From the NCBI GenBank assembly GCA_964643895.1, contig CAZXUE010000002.1:1-64000 (forward strand): 64,000 nt of DNA, read 5' to 3'. The notes under the pieces are model-generated. The model was not told the DNA's origin. It worked only from the letters and a program-made list of their open reading frames with translations, and did no database searches. The position numbers and the translations under genes are program-made. The DNA comes from UBA7683 sp964643895 (lineage in GTDB: Bacteria > Patescibacteriota > Saccharimonadia > Saccharimonadales > UBA7683). Shown here piece after piece: positions 48,284-58,569 of this stretch (position 1 is its first letter; every line of letters starts with the position of its first letter).

Positions 48284-49260
48284 TATTTCTTCCCCTTTCG
48301 TGCAGGTTTCTTAGCCGTTTTTTGTTTGCCAGTTAAAGAAAGGAATACATGGTCCATGGTTGGTCTGTGGACTGCCAGCGACGCGACAGAAATTTTAGCT
48401 GTGGTCAGTGCGTCAAGTACTTTTTTGACATCTTTGTTCGTATCTTTGATGGCGGTTACAAGCGTATACTCTTTATCATCACTTTCCAAAACGCTTTTCC
48501 CGAGTAGCTTGTGTGCCTTCTCAAGTGTGTCGAGGTCGTTAAAAGTCAGCTCAAGCCGGTCGTTGCCAAGCTTGCTCTTGAGTTCTTTAGCAGTACCTTC
48601 GGCAATAACCTTACCGTTATCAATAACCACAATGCGATCAGCCAGCTGGTCGGCCTCTTCAAGGTATTGAGTAGTCAGAAGAATTGTAGTGCCATCCTCC
48701 ATAAGTTTTTTGATGATATTCCACATAGCAAGGCGTGAACGCGGATCCAGGCCGGTGGTCGGCTCGTCTAAAAAGATAACTGGCGGCGTGGCAATCAGGC
48801 TTACAGCTAAATCAAGTCGGCGGCGCATACCACCAGAGTAGGTTTTAGCGGGCCGATCAGCAGCTTTTACAAGGTCAAAATCTTTTAGGAGTTCTTCGGC
48901 GCGAGCTTTGGCGCTCTTTTTGGTGAGCCGATACAGGCGCCCCATCATAACAAGGTTTTCACGTCCGGTGAGGAGTTCGTCAACTGCTGCGGATTGACCG
49001 GTTAAACCGATAACGCGGCGGACTTTGTCTGCATCTTCTTTGACATCGTGGTTTTCAATGGTTGCTTTGCCGCCATCAAAATCAAGCAAGGTGCTTAAGA
49101 TGCGAACGGTAGTGGTTTTGCCGGCACCATTCGGGCCAAGCAGTGCCACCATGGTGCCCCGTTCAACGTTGAGGTCAATGCCTTTTAAGACAACGGTTTT
49201 ACCATACGACTTTTTAAGATTTCTGGCTTTAATAACAAAATCTGGCTCTTTTTGCTTCAT
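48283..49260 (-). CDS. ABC transporter ATPase (DrrA-like)
   Basis: The 325-residue ATPase has Walker A LLGPNGAGKTTT, signature TYSGGMRRRLDLAVS, Walker B VIFLDEPTTGLDP and the switch region LLTTQYLEEADQLADR. The C-terminal 100 residues are the DrrA-type regulatory extension, ending in a Lys-rich tail (KQKTAKKPARKGKK). It energises the permease at 47474. Confidence 0.92.
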   Translation of the reverse strand: MKQKEPDFVIKARNLKKSYGKTVVLKGIDLNVERGTMVALLGPNGAGKTTTVRILSTLLDFDGGKATIENHDVKEDADKVRRVIGLTGQSAAVDELLTGRENLVMMGRLYRLTKKSAKARAEELLKDFDLVKAADRPAKTYSGGMRRRLDLAVSLIATPPVIFLDEPTTGLDPRSRLAMWNIIKKLMEDGTTILLTTQYLEEADQLADRIVVIDNGKVIAEGTAKELKSKLGNDRLELTFNDLDTLEKAHKLLGKSVLESDDKEYTLVTAIKDTNKDVKKVLDALTTAKISVASLAVHRPTMDHVFLSLTGKQKTAKKPARKGKK

Positions 49261-49319
49261 GGGCTGCTCCTTGCTGTACTTCGTTCAGTTTGTATTGTAA
49301 TAGGTTATTCTGTAATTTA

Positions 49320-49349
49320 AAATGGCTCCCGTTTGTCTGGGAGCCATTT
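49320..49349 (-). terminator. Terminator of the gene at 49365
   Basis: AAATGGCTCCC and GGGAGCCATTT form a perfect 11-bp stem with an 8-nt loop. On the minus strand TTTTAAATT follows. It separates the small gene at 49365 from the DrrAB operon. Confidence 0.85.
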
Positions 49350-49364
49350 CCGGCTAATCATTCT

Positions 49365-49625
49365 CTACTGTGATTTGATCTCAAGTAATGTCCAGCGGCT
49401 TTCACTCGGATCAAGTTTGAGTCGGAAATCGGATTGACCGTCGGTAACATTAAATATGCGAATAACCTCTTGGCCTTTGTGTACCAAATAGCGCCAGCCG
49501 GAATTTAAGAAGGTGTAGGTTTGGCCGTTAAATTCCATAGCTTTGGGGTAAGCCTCGAGATCTTGTTTATTTTTAAAGTACACGCCGCTAATCGTTACCT
49601 CTTGGTTTACTTTTACTGGTTCCAT
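49365..49625 (-). CDS. Small hypothetical beta-rich protein
   Basis: The 86-residue product is probably a beta-rich fold: VNQEVTISGVYFKNK, FNGQTYTFLNSGWRYLV, EVIRIFNVTDGQSDFRLKL and SRWTLLEIKSQ alternate like a small barrel. No signal peptide is present. The ATG at 49625 is chosen because CGGAG lies upstream. It has its own terminator. No family is recognised. Confidence 0.65.
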   Translation of the reverse strand: MEPVKVNQEVTISGVYFKNKQDLEAYPKAMEFNGQTYTFLNSGWRYLVHKGQEVIRIFNVTDGQSDFRLKLDPSESRWTLLEIKSQ

Positions 49626-49656
49626 ACACACTCCGTTTCAAAAAATTAGGTTAGGT

Positions 49657-49683
49657 AGATCCTTCGACTTTGCTCAGGATGAC
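49657..49683. repeat. Dispersed palindromic element, half copy
   Basis: AGATCCTTCGACTTTGCTC followed by AGGATGAC matches the right arm of the full copies. No left arm is visible. Confidence 0.8.
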
Positions 49684-50063
49684 TATGTTAAACACACCAA
49701 TCGAGCAACTGGTGAACGGACTTGGAGTTTATAAGTTTGCCAGAAAAGAGCTCTGCCGTTAACTGAGTCTTTATATCTAGAAAACCGTATGTATGGAAGC
49801 TAGGGACGCTTATCCGCTAATTCGGACAGTGTGTGTAACCTCATGTAAATAAGTTTGCTGGTGGAAACGCTTTGCGCGGTGACAATACGAGTACCAACAT
49901 AACTACGATTCAGTATAAATCTTATGTCGTTAAAAACAAGTCCAAATTTAAGAATTTATTAATAATTTCACGAGCATGAAGTGATCTGTAAAAGACTAAA
50001 AAAGTCATTGTTGTAAAAAAGTTGCTTATGCTACAATAAAGCTAACGGTTAAATGGGATTAGA
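49684..50063. other. 380-nt intergenic region before the FN3 surface protein
   Basis: No ORF is convincing. Near the end, TTGCTTATGC-TACAAT forms an extended -10 region (TACAAT at about 50034-50039), about 25 nt before the ATG at 50064. It resembles the GCTTATG-containing promoters near 20.8, 41.4 and 45.0 kb. The rest is A/T-rich with no strong hairpin seen. Confidence 0.5.
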
Positions 50064-53000
50064 ATGAGGAAAAAACAGATACGGCGTACAAAGCGCATGC
50101 TTGGCAAATTCCGCGGAATTATTATTGTGCGGCTTCAGGCAACTGTTCGAAGACTCTCGTTTCACCCCGCAAGTGTCCCACTTACTTCGATAGCTTGCAT
50201 TGTGACGGTGGCAGTGTATCTCTTCTCCTCTAGCAATCTAGTGCTGGCTTCCGGTAGCTGGAATCAGACCGATTGGAGTGGTGGTGTTGGCGGCTCAACG
50301 GCTAATCAGTACAGTAGTTTAAGTAACATTGATGCCACAACGACGGGTAAGGTTCAGCTGCCTAGTGAGGAAAAATTCACAAATAGCACCCAAGATACCG
50401 ATTCATCTGGCTGGAGCAGCGATTACTCTTATACGGTACCTACCCTAGCTCAGTCAAAATCAGCTGCCCTTAGCTCTGCCACTACTAGCATAACTGTCAC
50501 GCTCCCTACTACTCCGACTCCCGGCAACACGATACTTATAAACTTTACGCTTTTGAGTACAGTGGGAACACTAACATTGCCAAGCGGTTACACAAAAGAT
50601 GTAGACTTTACTAATAACGGCGCTGGTACTCGAGTGATTGTGTTGAGAAAAGTCGCAGGTGTTGGGGAGTCGCCAACAGTAACAGTGAGCTGGGCTAGCT
50701 CGACCTATGCTCAGATAGAGATGTTTGAATTTACGAACATCGTAGCTGCGAACCCAATCGACCAGCTTCTTACGACCACTGGCTCAGTGGCTGCCACAAG
50801 CTACGACATCGGTACTACCGGTGCCACGACACAAAAAAGTGAACTTGCTTTTGCCTTGGTGAGCGGTAGCTCTTCTCTGACTGGTGCTATTGCTTGGAAT
50901 AACAGCTTTACCAAGGGCCAGGCTCCTCCATCTGGCACCATAATGACTACATCTGCATACAAAGTTATAACCACGCCTTCGGCAGTGAGTGCTGGCGCTA
51001 GCTGGAGTTCATCACGCATTCCTACTGGCGCTATCCTGACATATAAAACTAGCAATGCAATGAATAATATTACTCATGAGACAAATATTGCGCACGCCGG
51101 AGCTGGTTCAACCCGGGCAACCGCCTCTAGCACCGATGATGGAGTCTTTTCACAAATCGTTAACGTTGGTGATACAAATAACTATAATCTGAAGGCATAT
51201 GTGTACGCGGACGGTTCTGCAGTTACTGGCGCTGACGCAGTCTTAACAAAAGATGGTGCGAATGTGACAACCTCGTATACCGATGTTGGAGGTGGCTGGT
51301 ACGAGCTCAAGGGAGTTGTGGCGGGCTCTACTATGGGGTCTACCTATGGTGTGAAAGTGAAGGCGGGAGAAACGGTGTACATGGACGATTTATCCTTAAG
51401 CCGTTACCAGTCAACCGGCACCCTCACTTCTAATGTTTATGACACACTAAAGCCTTCGAACTGGGGGACGCTAAGCTTTGTCTCAGGTGGCACAGTTCAA
51501 GTTAAAGCTCGGTCTTCCAACAGCGCTGTCATGAGCGGTGCACCAAACTTTGATAGTTGTGCCGCAATTAGTTCGGGTAGTGATATCTCAAGCGGCACTG
51601 GAGGTTGCGTCACGGATACACAACGCTACATTCAGTATGAGGTGACGCTGACGACAGCTGATACGGCCGTAACTAGCTGGCTTGACGACATCACGATTAG
51701 TTTTGCCGATTCTGATAGCACTGCTCCAACCACTAATGCCAGCGCCATCAAGCTCTATAAATCTAATGGCGGCACTGAGGTTGGTGAAGGCGCATGGAAC
51801 AATAGTTCGACACCATATTTTAGCTGGACAGCTGGACAGGATAACAGCGGAGGCTTAGGCCTGAAAGGTTATTGCTTATATCTTGGTCACGACAGTACTG
51901 GGAATCCGGTAACCAGTAAAGGCGTGCTTGGTACTAGCCCGGTTGATACCGAAGGTGCCTGCCAGTTCGCGGTTAGTGGCACTAATCTAGATCTGAGCAC
52001 GCTTAACTATCTTGGCTCGGCCCTTACGACTTCAAACGATCCGTACTATCTTAATATTAAGGCGATTGATCTTTCGTACAATGTCATTAGCAGCAGCGCC
52101 AGCTTTAATTTTAAACTAGACAACACACCGCCAAGCAACCCCGCTTATATCACCGCACCATCAAACTTTATTAATACCAAAACTGCCACACTCAGCTGGG
52201 CTACTAGTGGTGGTGATGCAGCGAGTGATACTCATTCGGGCTTGGCTGGGCTACAGTACAAAATTGGTGCCGATGGTGTCTGGTACGGTGATTCGCACAG
52301 CGGCGCCCAGGACGCAACTGACCTGCTGACGAATGACGGTAGCTATACCACCCAGAGTACGCCAGACTTTGCGAACCTCTCTGATGGCAACAACGTGATT
52401 TACTTTAGGACGTGGGACCAGGCCGGCAATGTCACGATGGCCAACGTTACGACAGTGCTTAAAATTAACACCAGCGGGGCGCCGTCTTCGCCGCGAAACC
52501 TCATCGCTACCCCTTCAACCAATACGCAAAATTCATTTGCCTTTAGCTGGATCCAGCCGAGTAGTTTTGTTGGCCAGGCCAGTAACCTCACATATTGCTA
52601 TACCGTTAATACCCAACCGACTGCTCAAACCTGTAATTTTACTGCCGCTGGCGTTACGAGCGTGCCGGCTGGAGCATTCGCTACCCAACCGGGTGCCAAT
52701 ACGTTCTACGTGGTAGCTAAAGATGAGTCAAGCGGTATCAATTATGCGACGGCTGCCAGTGTTGACTTCACGGCTAACACTTCGGCTCCGGGCATGCCGT
52801 TGAATCTAGACATCGCTGATACGAGTATTAAGGCCAGCAACAACTGGCGATTGGTTTTGAGCTGGGAAGAACCAAATGATGTCGGGGCCGGGGTGGCTAA
52901 ATACGAGATTTACCGTTCTACTAATGGCACAAGCTTCAGCATAGCGGGTTCAACAAGTGGCGCCAGCTACGTAGATACCGGTTTGCAATCGCAGCTGTAC

Positions 53001-54293
53001 TACTACAAGGTTCGAGCTTGCGACTCGGCTAATAACTGCGGGGCCTACTCCGGTGTTGAGACAAGAACGCCAACCGGCCGCTTCACTACTCCGCCGGAGC
53101 TCAACGGCACGCCACGAGTTGATGCTATTAGTACTAAAAAAGCCACCATCAGTTGGCTGACAGAGCGAGCTGCTGATTCTAAAGTGGCCTTCGGTACAAG
53201 CAGTGGCAACTACTTTCCAACCGAATCGTATAACTCGAGCCAGGCTACTCAGCATACTATTCAGCTTTCCAATCTTGACCCAGGTACAACGTATTTCTAC
53301 GTTACTCGCTGGACCGATGAAGACGGTAATACTGGTCAATCTAGTGAGCTGAGCTTTGCAACTGCGCCTCGCCCAGTAGTTGAGGATGTTACCGTGCCGC
53401 AAACAGGTCTTAGTAGCGCAACGGTGCAGTATGCTACTGTTGGTGCCTCTAAAGTTAAGCTCTACTATGGTAAAAGCAGTGGTTTTGGTGGTCTAGTAGA
53501 GCTGAACACTTCGACTAATCGCTCGGTATATAACTCGGTGCTGCCTGATCTTGAAGATGGCACCAAATACTTTTATAAGATCAATACAGTAGATGCAGAC
53601 GGCAATGAGTACGAGGGTACGACGCTTAGTTTTGCTACTCCGCCAGCGCCCCGCATTACAAACCTACAATTTCAACCGATAGAAAATGAACCAAGCAGTT
53701 CGCAAAAAATTAGCTGGGAAACCAATGTTCCTGCCACGAGTGAGTTGGCATATGGAGTGTCCAGTCTCTCCGAGAGTAGTCTTAATAGCCAGCTCACTAC
53801 TAGACATGAAGTGGTGATCCGGGGTCTCAAAGATGATAGCACATATCGCCTGGTGGCTCGTTCTCGTGATGGCAGCGGTAATCTTGCGAGCTCAGATGAA
53901 CAGACCTTCAAGACGGCACTAGATACGCGTCCGCCTCGGATCAGCGATATAGTGGTAGATACAATTATTCGTGGTAGCGGTGCGGAGGCTCGTGGTCAGA
54001 TAGTAGTTAGCTGGAGAACCGACGAGCCTGCCACTAGTCAAGTCGCTTATGGCGAAGGCACAGGGGGGACGCTCTCAAGTAGTACCAGTGAAGATATGCG
54101 ACTCGCATACGAGCATATCGTGGTCATCTCTGACCTTTCAACCTCAAGAGTCTACCATGTCGAGCCTCGATCGTCCGATATGGTCACTAATCAATCATAT
54201 GGCGAGCAACAGGTTGCAATTATTGGTCGCCCGAGTGATAGTGTGCTGGGTATAATTGTCAAGGCATTGCAGCAGGTGTTTGGAATTGAATAA
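50064..54293 (+). CDS. Large FN3-repeat surface protein
   Basis: The 1409-residue product has a basic N-terminus, a signal/anchor helix (about 38-62) and a Ser/Thr/Gly-rich ectodomain. After the anchor comes GSWNQTDWSGGVGGS, a motif I associate with exported CPR proteins. Ig/FN3-like segments include one at about 905-1000 (WRLVLSWEEPNDV, YYYKVRACDS), followed by four similar repeats with ATISWLTE / SQKISWETN / IVVSWRTDEP strands and TTYFYV ends, as in FN3-like domains of phosphatases and adhesins. It is probably displayed on the cell surface for adhesion. It is followed by a MacB-like ABC pair after 1 nt. Confidence 0.85.
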   Translation: MRKKQIRRTKRMLGKFRGIIIVRLQATVRRLSFHPASVPLTSIACIVTVAVYLFSSSNLVLASGSWNQTDWSGGVGGSTANQYSSLSNIDATTTGKVQLPSEEKFTNSTQDTDSSGWSSDYSYTVPTLAQSKSAALSSATTSITVTLPTTPTPGNTILINFTLLSTVGTLTLPSGYTKDVDFTNNGAGTRVIVLRKVAGVGESPTVTVSWASSTYAQIEMFEFTNIVAANPIDQLLTTTGSVAATSYDIGTTGATTQKSELAFALVSGSSSLTGAIAWNNSFTKGQAPPSGTIMTTSAYKVITTPSAVSAGASWSSSRIPTGAILTYKTSNAMNNITHETNIAHAGAGSTRATASSTDDGVFSQIVNVGDTNNYNLKAYVYADGSAVTGADAVLTKDGANVTTSYTDVGGGWYELKGVVAGSTMGSTYGVKVKAGETVYMDDLSLSRYQSTGTLTSNVYDTLKPSNWGTLSFVSGGTVQVKARSSNSAVMSGAPNFDSCAAISSGSDISSGTGGCVTDTQRYIQYEVTLTTADTAVTSWLDDITISFADSDSTAPTTNASAIKLYKSNGGTEVGEGAWNNSSTPYFSWTAGQDNSGGLGLKGYCLYLGHDSTGNPVTSKGVLGTSPVDTEGACQFAVSGTNLDLSTLNYLGSALTTSNDPYYLNIKAIDLSYNVISSSASFNFKLDNTPPSNPAYITAPSNFINTKTATLSWATSGGDAASDTHSGLAGLQYKIGADGVWYGDSHSGAQDATDLLTNDGSYTTQSTPDFANLSDGNNVIYFRTWDQAGNVTMANVTTVLKINTSGAPSSPRNLIATPSTNTQNSFAFSWIQPSSFVGQASNLTYCYTVNTQPTAQTCNFTAAGVTSVPAGAFATQPGANTFYVVAKDESSGINYATAASVDFTANTSAPGMPLNLDIADTSIKASNNWRLVLSWEEPNDVGAGVAKYEIYRSTNGTSFSIAGSTSGASYVDTGLQSQLYYYKVRACDSANNCGAYSGVETRTPTGRFTTPPELNGTPRVDAISTKKATISWLTERAADSKVAFGTSSGNYFPTESYNSSQATQHTIQLSNLDPGTTYFYVTRWTDEDGNTGQSSELSFATAPRPVVEDVTVPQTGLSSATVQYATVGASKVKLYYGKSSGFGGLVELNTSTNRSVYNSVLPDLEDGTKYFYKINTVDADGNEYEGTTLSFATPPAPRITNLQFQPIENEPSSSQKISWETNVPATSELAYGVSSLSESSLNSQLTTRHEVVIRGLKDDSTYRLVARSRDGSGNLASSDEQTFKTALDTRPPRISDIVVDTIIRGSGAEARGQIVVSWRTDEPATSQVAYGEGTGGTLSSSTSEDMRLAYEHIVVISDLSTSRVYHVEPRSSDMVTNQSYGEQQVAIIGRPSDSVLGIIVKALQQVFGIE

Positions 54294-54294
54294 T

Positions 54295-55041
54295 ATGATC
54301 GCAAAATCTCCTCGCTCTTCCATCGTGCAGTTCCATAACGTAGTTAAGCGCTTCCCGGCGTTAGGTCAAGACGTTGAGGTTTTGCACAATATTTCGTTTG
54401 AAATAAAAGAAGGTAGCTTTACAATTCTCCATGGCCCATCAGGGAGTGGCAAGACTACTATACTCAATAGCCTCATAGGACTTGAGGCACCAACGAGCGG
54501 TACAGTGTACATTGGTGGCACCGATCTTTATGAATTGTCTGCCGATCGACGAGCACGATTTCGTGGTAGCAACATCGGCATGGTGTACCAGGACAATCAC
54601 TGGGTCAGTAGCCTGAGCGTGGCAGAAAACGTGGCGTTGCCATTGTTGTTGACAGGTTGGAATAAGCATAAAGCACTCTGGTTGGCTCAGCAAAGTATTG
54701 CGCGTGTGGGCTTGGAAAAATACGCACATTACAGCCCCTTAGTTTTATCTGGTGGTCAGCAACAGCGAATATCCTTTGCGAGGGCAACGGTGGTGCGTCC
54801 TAAGATACTTGTTGCCGATGAGCCCACAGGTAATCTAGATAGCCTGAGTGGGCAGCTTATCATTCGGCTTTTACAAGATTTTAACGGTTCTTATGGAGCA
54901 ACAGTGGTGCTTGTTACGCATAATGACGACCTGCTGCCCATTGCCGATACGGTGCTAACTATCCATGATGGGCGCTTGCAGCAGCCAGTAGATGCTATCC
55001 ATCGACCAGCTGCTGCGGATGTTGTGAGGCGTGTTAAATGA
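54295..55041 (+). CDS. ABC transporter ATPase (LolD/MacB-like)
   Basis: The 248-residue ATPase has Walker A LHGPSGSGKTTIL, signature VLSGGQQQRISFAR and Walker B ILVADEPTGNLDS, then VTHNDD. The DEPTGNLDS motif is typical of the MacB/LolD/FtsE family. The ATG at 54295 follows the FN3 gene stop directly, and the end overlaps the permease gene (ATGA). It drives a mechanotransmission-type transporter with the next gene. Confidence 0.93.
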   Translation: MIAKSPRSSIVQFHNVVKRFPALGQDVEVLHNISFEIKEGSFTILHGPSGSGKTTILNSLIGLEAPTSGTVYIGGTDLYELSADRRARFRGSNIGMVYQDNHWVSSLSVAENVALPLLLTGWNKHKALWLAQQSIARVGLEKYAHYSPLVLSGGQQQRISFARATVVRPKILVADEPTGNLDSLSGQLIIRLLQDFNGSYGATVVLVTHNDDLLPIADTVLTIHDGRLQQPVDAIHRPAAADVVRRVK

Positions 55042-56286
55042 GGTGGCACTTCAAGCGGTCTATGGCAATAAAAAAGGATGTTTCCTTGCCCACTGGCTCC
55101 ATAAAATTAATCTTTCTGATTGAGCTTGCCTTTAAAAATCTCTTTTCAAAGAAGCTGCGAACATTTCTTACAATGACTGGAGTATTGGTTGGTGTTGGCG
55201 CGGTCATATTCTTGTTGGCATTTGGGCTTGGACTTCGTCAGGTGGTCACAGATCAGGTAGTGGATTCAGACTCCATACGGACAATTGATGTCTTGCCGGC
55301 AAAGGCGCAAATTGTAAAGCTCACCGATGAGAGCATTAAACGTATTGAGCGTACGAGTGGCGTTGAAACTGTTGCGCCCATCTACTATTATGCAGGAAAA
55401 ACCGAATTGAACGGTGCGAAAGTAGAGTCTGTCGTGTACGGAGTGAACAATACGTATAGTAGCCTGGTGCGATTTAAGCGCATAGCTGGCGTTCAGCCGC
55501 AGTTTTCTGATGATCATACAATGGTTGTGAACTCGGCATATGTTGAAGCACTTGGCTTTAAAAACCCCCAGCAAGTTCTTGGAAAAGAGTTAAAGATCAG
55601 CTTAGCCGTTCGTGTGCCGACGGAAAATGGTGATGAAAAGAAGGTAATTACTTATGCGGCAGCGGTACGGAGTGTCATTGAAAGTGGAAGTGGCGCAGAA
55701 ATGTATATCTCAAGTAAGATTTTTAGTGAAAACGGCGTTGATGTTGCCAGCCAGCTCAAGGTGCTCTCGGAAGACAAGAAGTATGTTGAAGCAATTCAAA
55801 GAAAGGTCGAAACACTTGGTTTTACGAGCACTTCTCCTTTGCAGACACTCGAACAGATTAATCAATTTTTCGTTATCCTAAACTTACTTTTCGTCGGTTT
55901 TGGAGGTATCGGTTTGCTCATTGCAACATTGGGCATGTTCAACACACTCACAGTTTCCTTGCTTGAGCGAACTAAAGAAATCGGGTTGATGGTTGCACTC
56001 GGTGCTCGCCGTAGAGATGTGCGACGCCTATTTGTAGTTGAATCAGTATCTTTGGCATTGCTGGGTGGGGTTTTGGGGGTTATTGGTTCGGGTGCTATAA
56101 GTGTTGTGGTCAATACGGTGCTACNNNNNNNNNNGGGGCGTTGAAGACGCCTGCTCCCTTTTTTCTTATGCGTGGTGGCTGCAGGTTGCTGTGCTCATAT
56201 TCTCTGTCGTATTAGGATTGATCGTTGGGATATTACCCGCCCGCCGTGCCTCACGGATTAACCCAATTGAAGCATTAAAGATATAG
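55038..56286 (+). CDS. MacB/FtsX-like permease (contains gap)
   Basis: The N-terminal helix (FLTMTGVLVGVGAVIFLLAFGLGL), a large extracytoplasmic MacB_PCD-like domain (about 75-270), then three helices near the C-terminus (VGFGGIGLLIATLGMFNTL, LALLGGVLGVIGSGAIS, VLGLIVGILPARRASRINPIEAL). The ending PARRASRINPIEAL is the FtsX/MacB hallmark. A 10-N gap at 56125-56134 splits the frame just before the last helix. It pairs with the ATPase upstream. With the FN3 protein the set may export or transduce signals across the envelope. Confidence 0.9.
56125..56134. other. Assembly gap (10 N) in the MacB-like permease
   Basis: The frame does not continue with exactly ten bases, so the true gap length differs. 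The protein on both sides is clearly the same permease. Confidence 0.95.
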
Positions 56287-56292
56287 GTGGTC

Positions 56293-58548
56293 TTATGGCT
56301 GGCTTGAGCCAGGAATGGCTGCCGCTTGTGGTGTTTGGTCCTGATTGCCAGCCTGGCCAGTATCGCTATTAGTACCATCTGTAGATTGGCTTTGAGGCGT
56401 TAGACGATACTGTTGGGTGATTTCAGGAGTCTGATTAGGCGCAGCGGTGGGTTTAGTAGTTGCAGCAGGTTGATTGCAGGTGGTCTTTGGTAGTGTGCCA
56501 GGTAAGAAGTATTCTGTTAGTGTATTTGTTCCCCCACTCTGCGCGAGAGCACCGTTAGCGCGGCAGACGCTACGACTTGTTAGGCCGACGGGAACCGTAA
56601 ATTGCTCGTTAACCGTAGCGCCTAGAATCTGTTGCATGATAGTGCTCCAAATTGGTGCTGCGCCGCTTGAGCCTGCGATCCGTGTCATTGGTGTATTATC
56701 GTTGTTTCCGATCCACACACCGACGGCGACACTGGGGGTGTAGCCGATAGCGAGTGCATCTCGGTAGTCTTCGGTGGTGCCGGTCTTGATTGCTGCTGTA
56801 CGGTTTCGTAGTGTAAGGCTATCGCCGAAGGATTCACTGCGTGCTCTGTTATCGGACAAGATTGAAGAAATAATGTAACTCGTTTGAGGGCTTATAGTAC
56901 GTTTATTTTCTGCGCGGTGTATGAATATCTGTTTACCATCTTTGTTTGTAATTTGTGACACGGTTGTATACCGATTGAACTGGCCAGCGTTTGCGAGTAC
57001 AGCGTACGCATTGGTCATTTCAACAAGTGGAATGGGGGCTGTTCCAAGAGCCAGCGAGAGGTTGAGCGAATCGCCATTGTCGAGTGTGCTCACACCAAGC
57101 TTACGAGCAGTCTCGGCTGTATTTTCTATACCAACTTGCTTGAGGGCATCAACTGCTGGAATATTGAGTGAGTTTGCCAACGCGCGACGTAGTGTGACAT
57201 CACCACGGTAGCGTAAATCGTAGTTTTTTGGCATGTAGCCACCACCAAAATCAGTGGCCTGATCTTTAAAGATTGTCGCAGCAGAGAAGGTACGAGCCTC
57301 AATGCCGCTTGCATACACCAGGGGTTTAAACGACGATCCAGGCTGACGGTTTTTAGATGTGGCGATATTAAACTTTCCGAACACATCGTTGTTCCAGTCT
57401 TTGCTCCCAACAAGCGCCCTGATCTCACCTGTTTTTGGATCAATTACCACCACACTACCGTTGGTAACATTGTTGTTGGCAAGCCGACTCACTTGATTAG
57501 CAACAGCATTTTCAGCAATTGTTTGCCAACCAAGATTAAGGCTGGTTTTTACCACGTAGCCTGAGCGTGCGATGCGCTCCTCGCCGTATTTAGCCTCAAG
57601 TTCCTCTTTCACCATTAAGGCAAAGTGCGGCGCGCGCTGTTGTTCCTCGGTTTTTGGCGGCGCATAGCTGAGCGGTTGATTGAGTGCCGCGATTTGTGCT
57701 GCACTCTCAATGAGCATATCTTCGCCCATGCGGCCAAGTACATAGGTTTGGCGGGTTTTCGCTTTGGCACTATCTCCAGAGATTGGTGAGTAGGCAGAGG
57801 GTGCTGGCAGAAGCCCGATGAGCATGCTGGCCTGCGCGAGATCCAGATTTGCCGCAGAAGTACCAAAGTAAGTCTGGGCCGCGTTTTCAATGCCAAAAGC
57901 ACCTTCGCCAAAATATACGGAGTTGAGATACATTTCTAATATCTCATCTTTGCTGTAGCGGCGTTCGATTTCAATTGAGAGAACCAGCTCTTGATATTTT
58001 CTAACGAAACTTCGCTGTTGTGAAAGCAAGGCGTTTTTCACTAGCTGCTGAGTTATTGTTGAACCGCCGTTATCTAAACCACCCGGACGCAGATTCTGGT
58101 ATACCGCATTAGCTACACCTTTTACTGAAAACCCGCTATGTTCGTAAAAATTTTTATCTTCTGAGGCGAGTGCAGCTTGTTTTGCTACAGGTGCAATTTT
58201 ATCAAGCGTAACATAGGTACTGGAGTGGGCATTGTAGAAACGGTAAAATGGTTGGCCGGCTTGGTCCACCAGGGTCAGACCGGTTTTATTGCGGTTCATG
58301 ATCCGTTCTTTGCTGCCAAGGGAGTTAGCAAAATAGACGGTGGTTACGAGCGCTGTAACAACGAGTACCGAGCCGACACTCCATCCTGCCAGCAGAACCC
58401 GCCGTTTTTTCGACATATGTCGAAATTTTTGTACGATTGGTATTCGTGCAATCCAGACTGGCAACCGGGTATTGTAAACCGATTTTCTCGCTCGTTTTGC
58501 CCGGTTGCGAGCATATGGTTGCCGAGGTTGAAATGATTGCTTCGACAT
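56293..58548 (-). CDS. Class A penicillin-binding protein (PBP1-type)
   Basis: The 751-residue bifunctional peptidoglycan synthase has a basic cytoplasmic tail and a membrane anchor (about 52-74). The GT51 transglycosylase has Glu130 in LASEDKNFYEHSG and GGSTITQQLVKN. The transpeptidase has SxxK at Ser405 (PGSSFKPL), SxN at Ser460 (ANSLNIP) and KTG at 588-590. The C-terminal 60 residues are Gln/Thr/Pro-rich and disordered. TATACT lies 9 nt before the ATG. It shows that the organism makes a peptidoglycan wall. Confidence 0.95.
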   Translation of the reverse strand: MSKQSFQPRQPYARNRAKRARKSVYNTRLPVWIARIPIVQKFRHMSKKRRVLLAGWSVGSVLVVTALVTTVYFANSLGSKERIMNRNKTGLTLVDQAGQPFYRFYNAHSSTYVTLDKIAPVAKQAALASEDKNFYEHSGFSVKGVANAVYQNLRPGGLDNGGSTITQQLVKNALLSQQRSFVRKYQELVLSIEIERRYSKDEILEMYLNSVYFGEGAFGIENAAQTYFGTSAANLDLAQASMLIGLLPAPSAYSPISGDSAKAKTRQTYVLGRMGEDMLIESAAQIAALNQPLSYAPPKTEEQQRAPHFALMVKEELEAKYGEERIARSGYVVKTSLNLGWQTIAENAVANQVSRLANNNVTNGSVVVIDPKTGEIRALVGSKDWNNDVFGKFNIATSKNRQPGSSFKPLVYASGIEARTFSAATIFKDQATDFGGGYMPKNYDLRYRGDVTLRRALANSLNIPAVDALKQVGIENTAETARKLGVSTLDNGDSLNLSLALGTAPIPLVEMTNAYAVLANAGQFNRYTTVSQITNKDGKQIFIHRAENKRTISPQTSYIISSILSDNRARSESFGDSLTLRNRTAAIKTGTTEDYRDALAIGYTPSVAVGVWIGNNDNTPMTRIAGSSGAAPIWSTIMQQILGATVNEQFTVPVGLTSRSVCRANGALAQSGGTNTLTEYFLPGTLPKTTCNQPAATTKPTAAPNQTPEITQQYRLTPQSQSTDGTNSDTGQAGNQDQTPQAAAIPGSSQP

Positions 58549-58569
58549 ATATCAATCAGTATATCAAAA

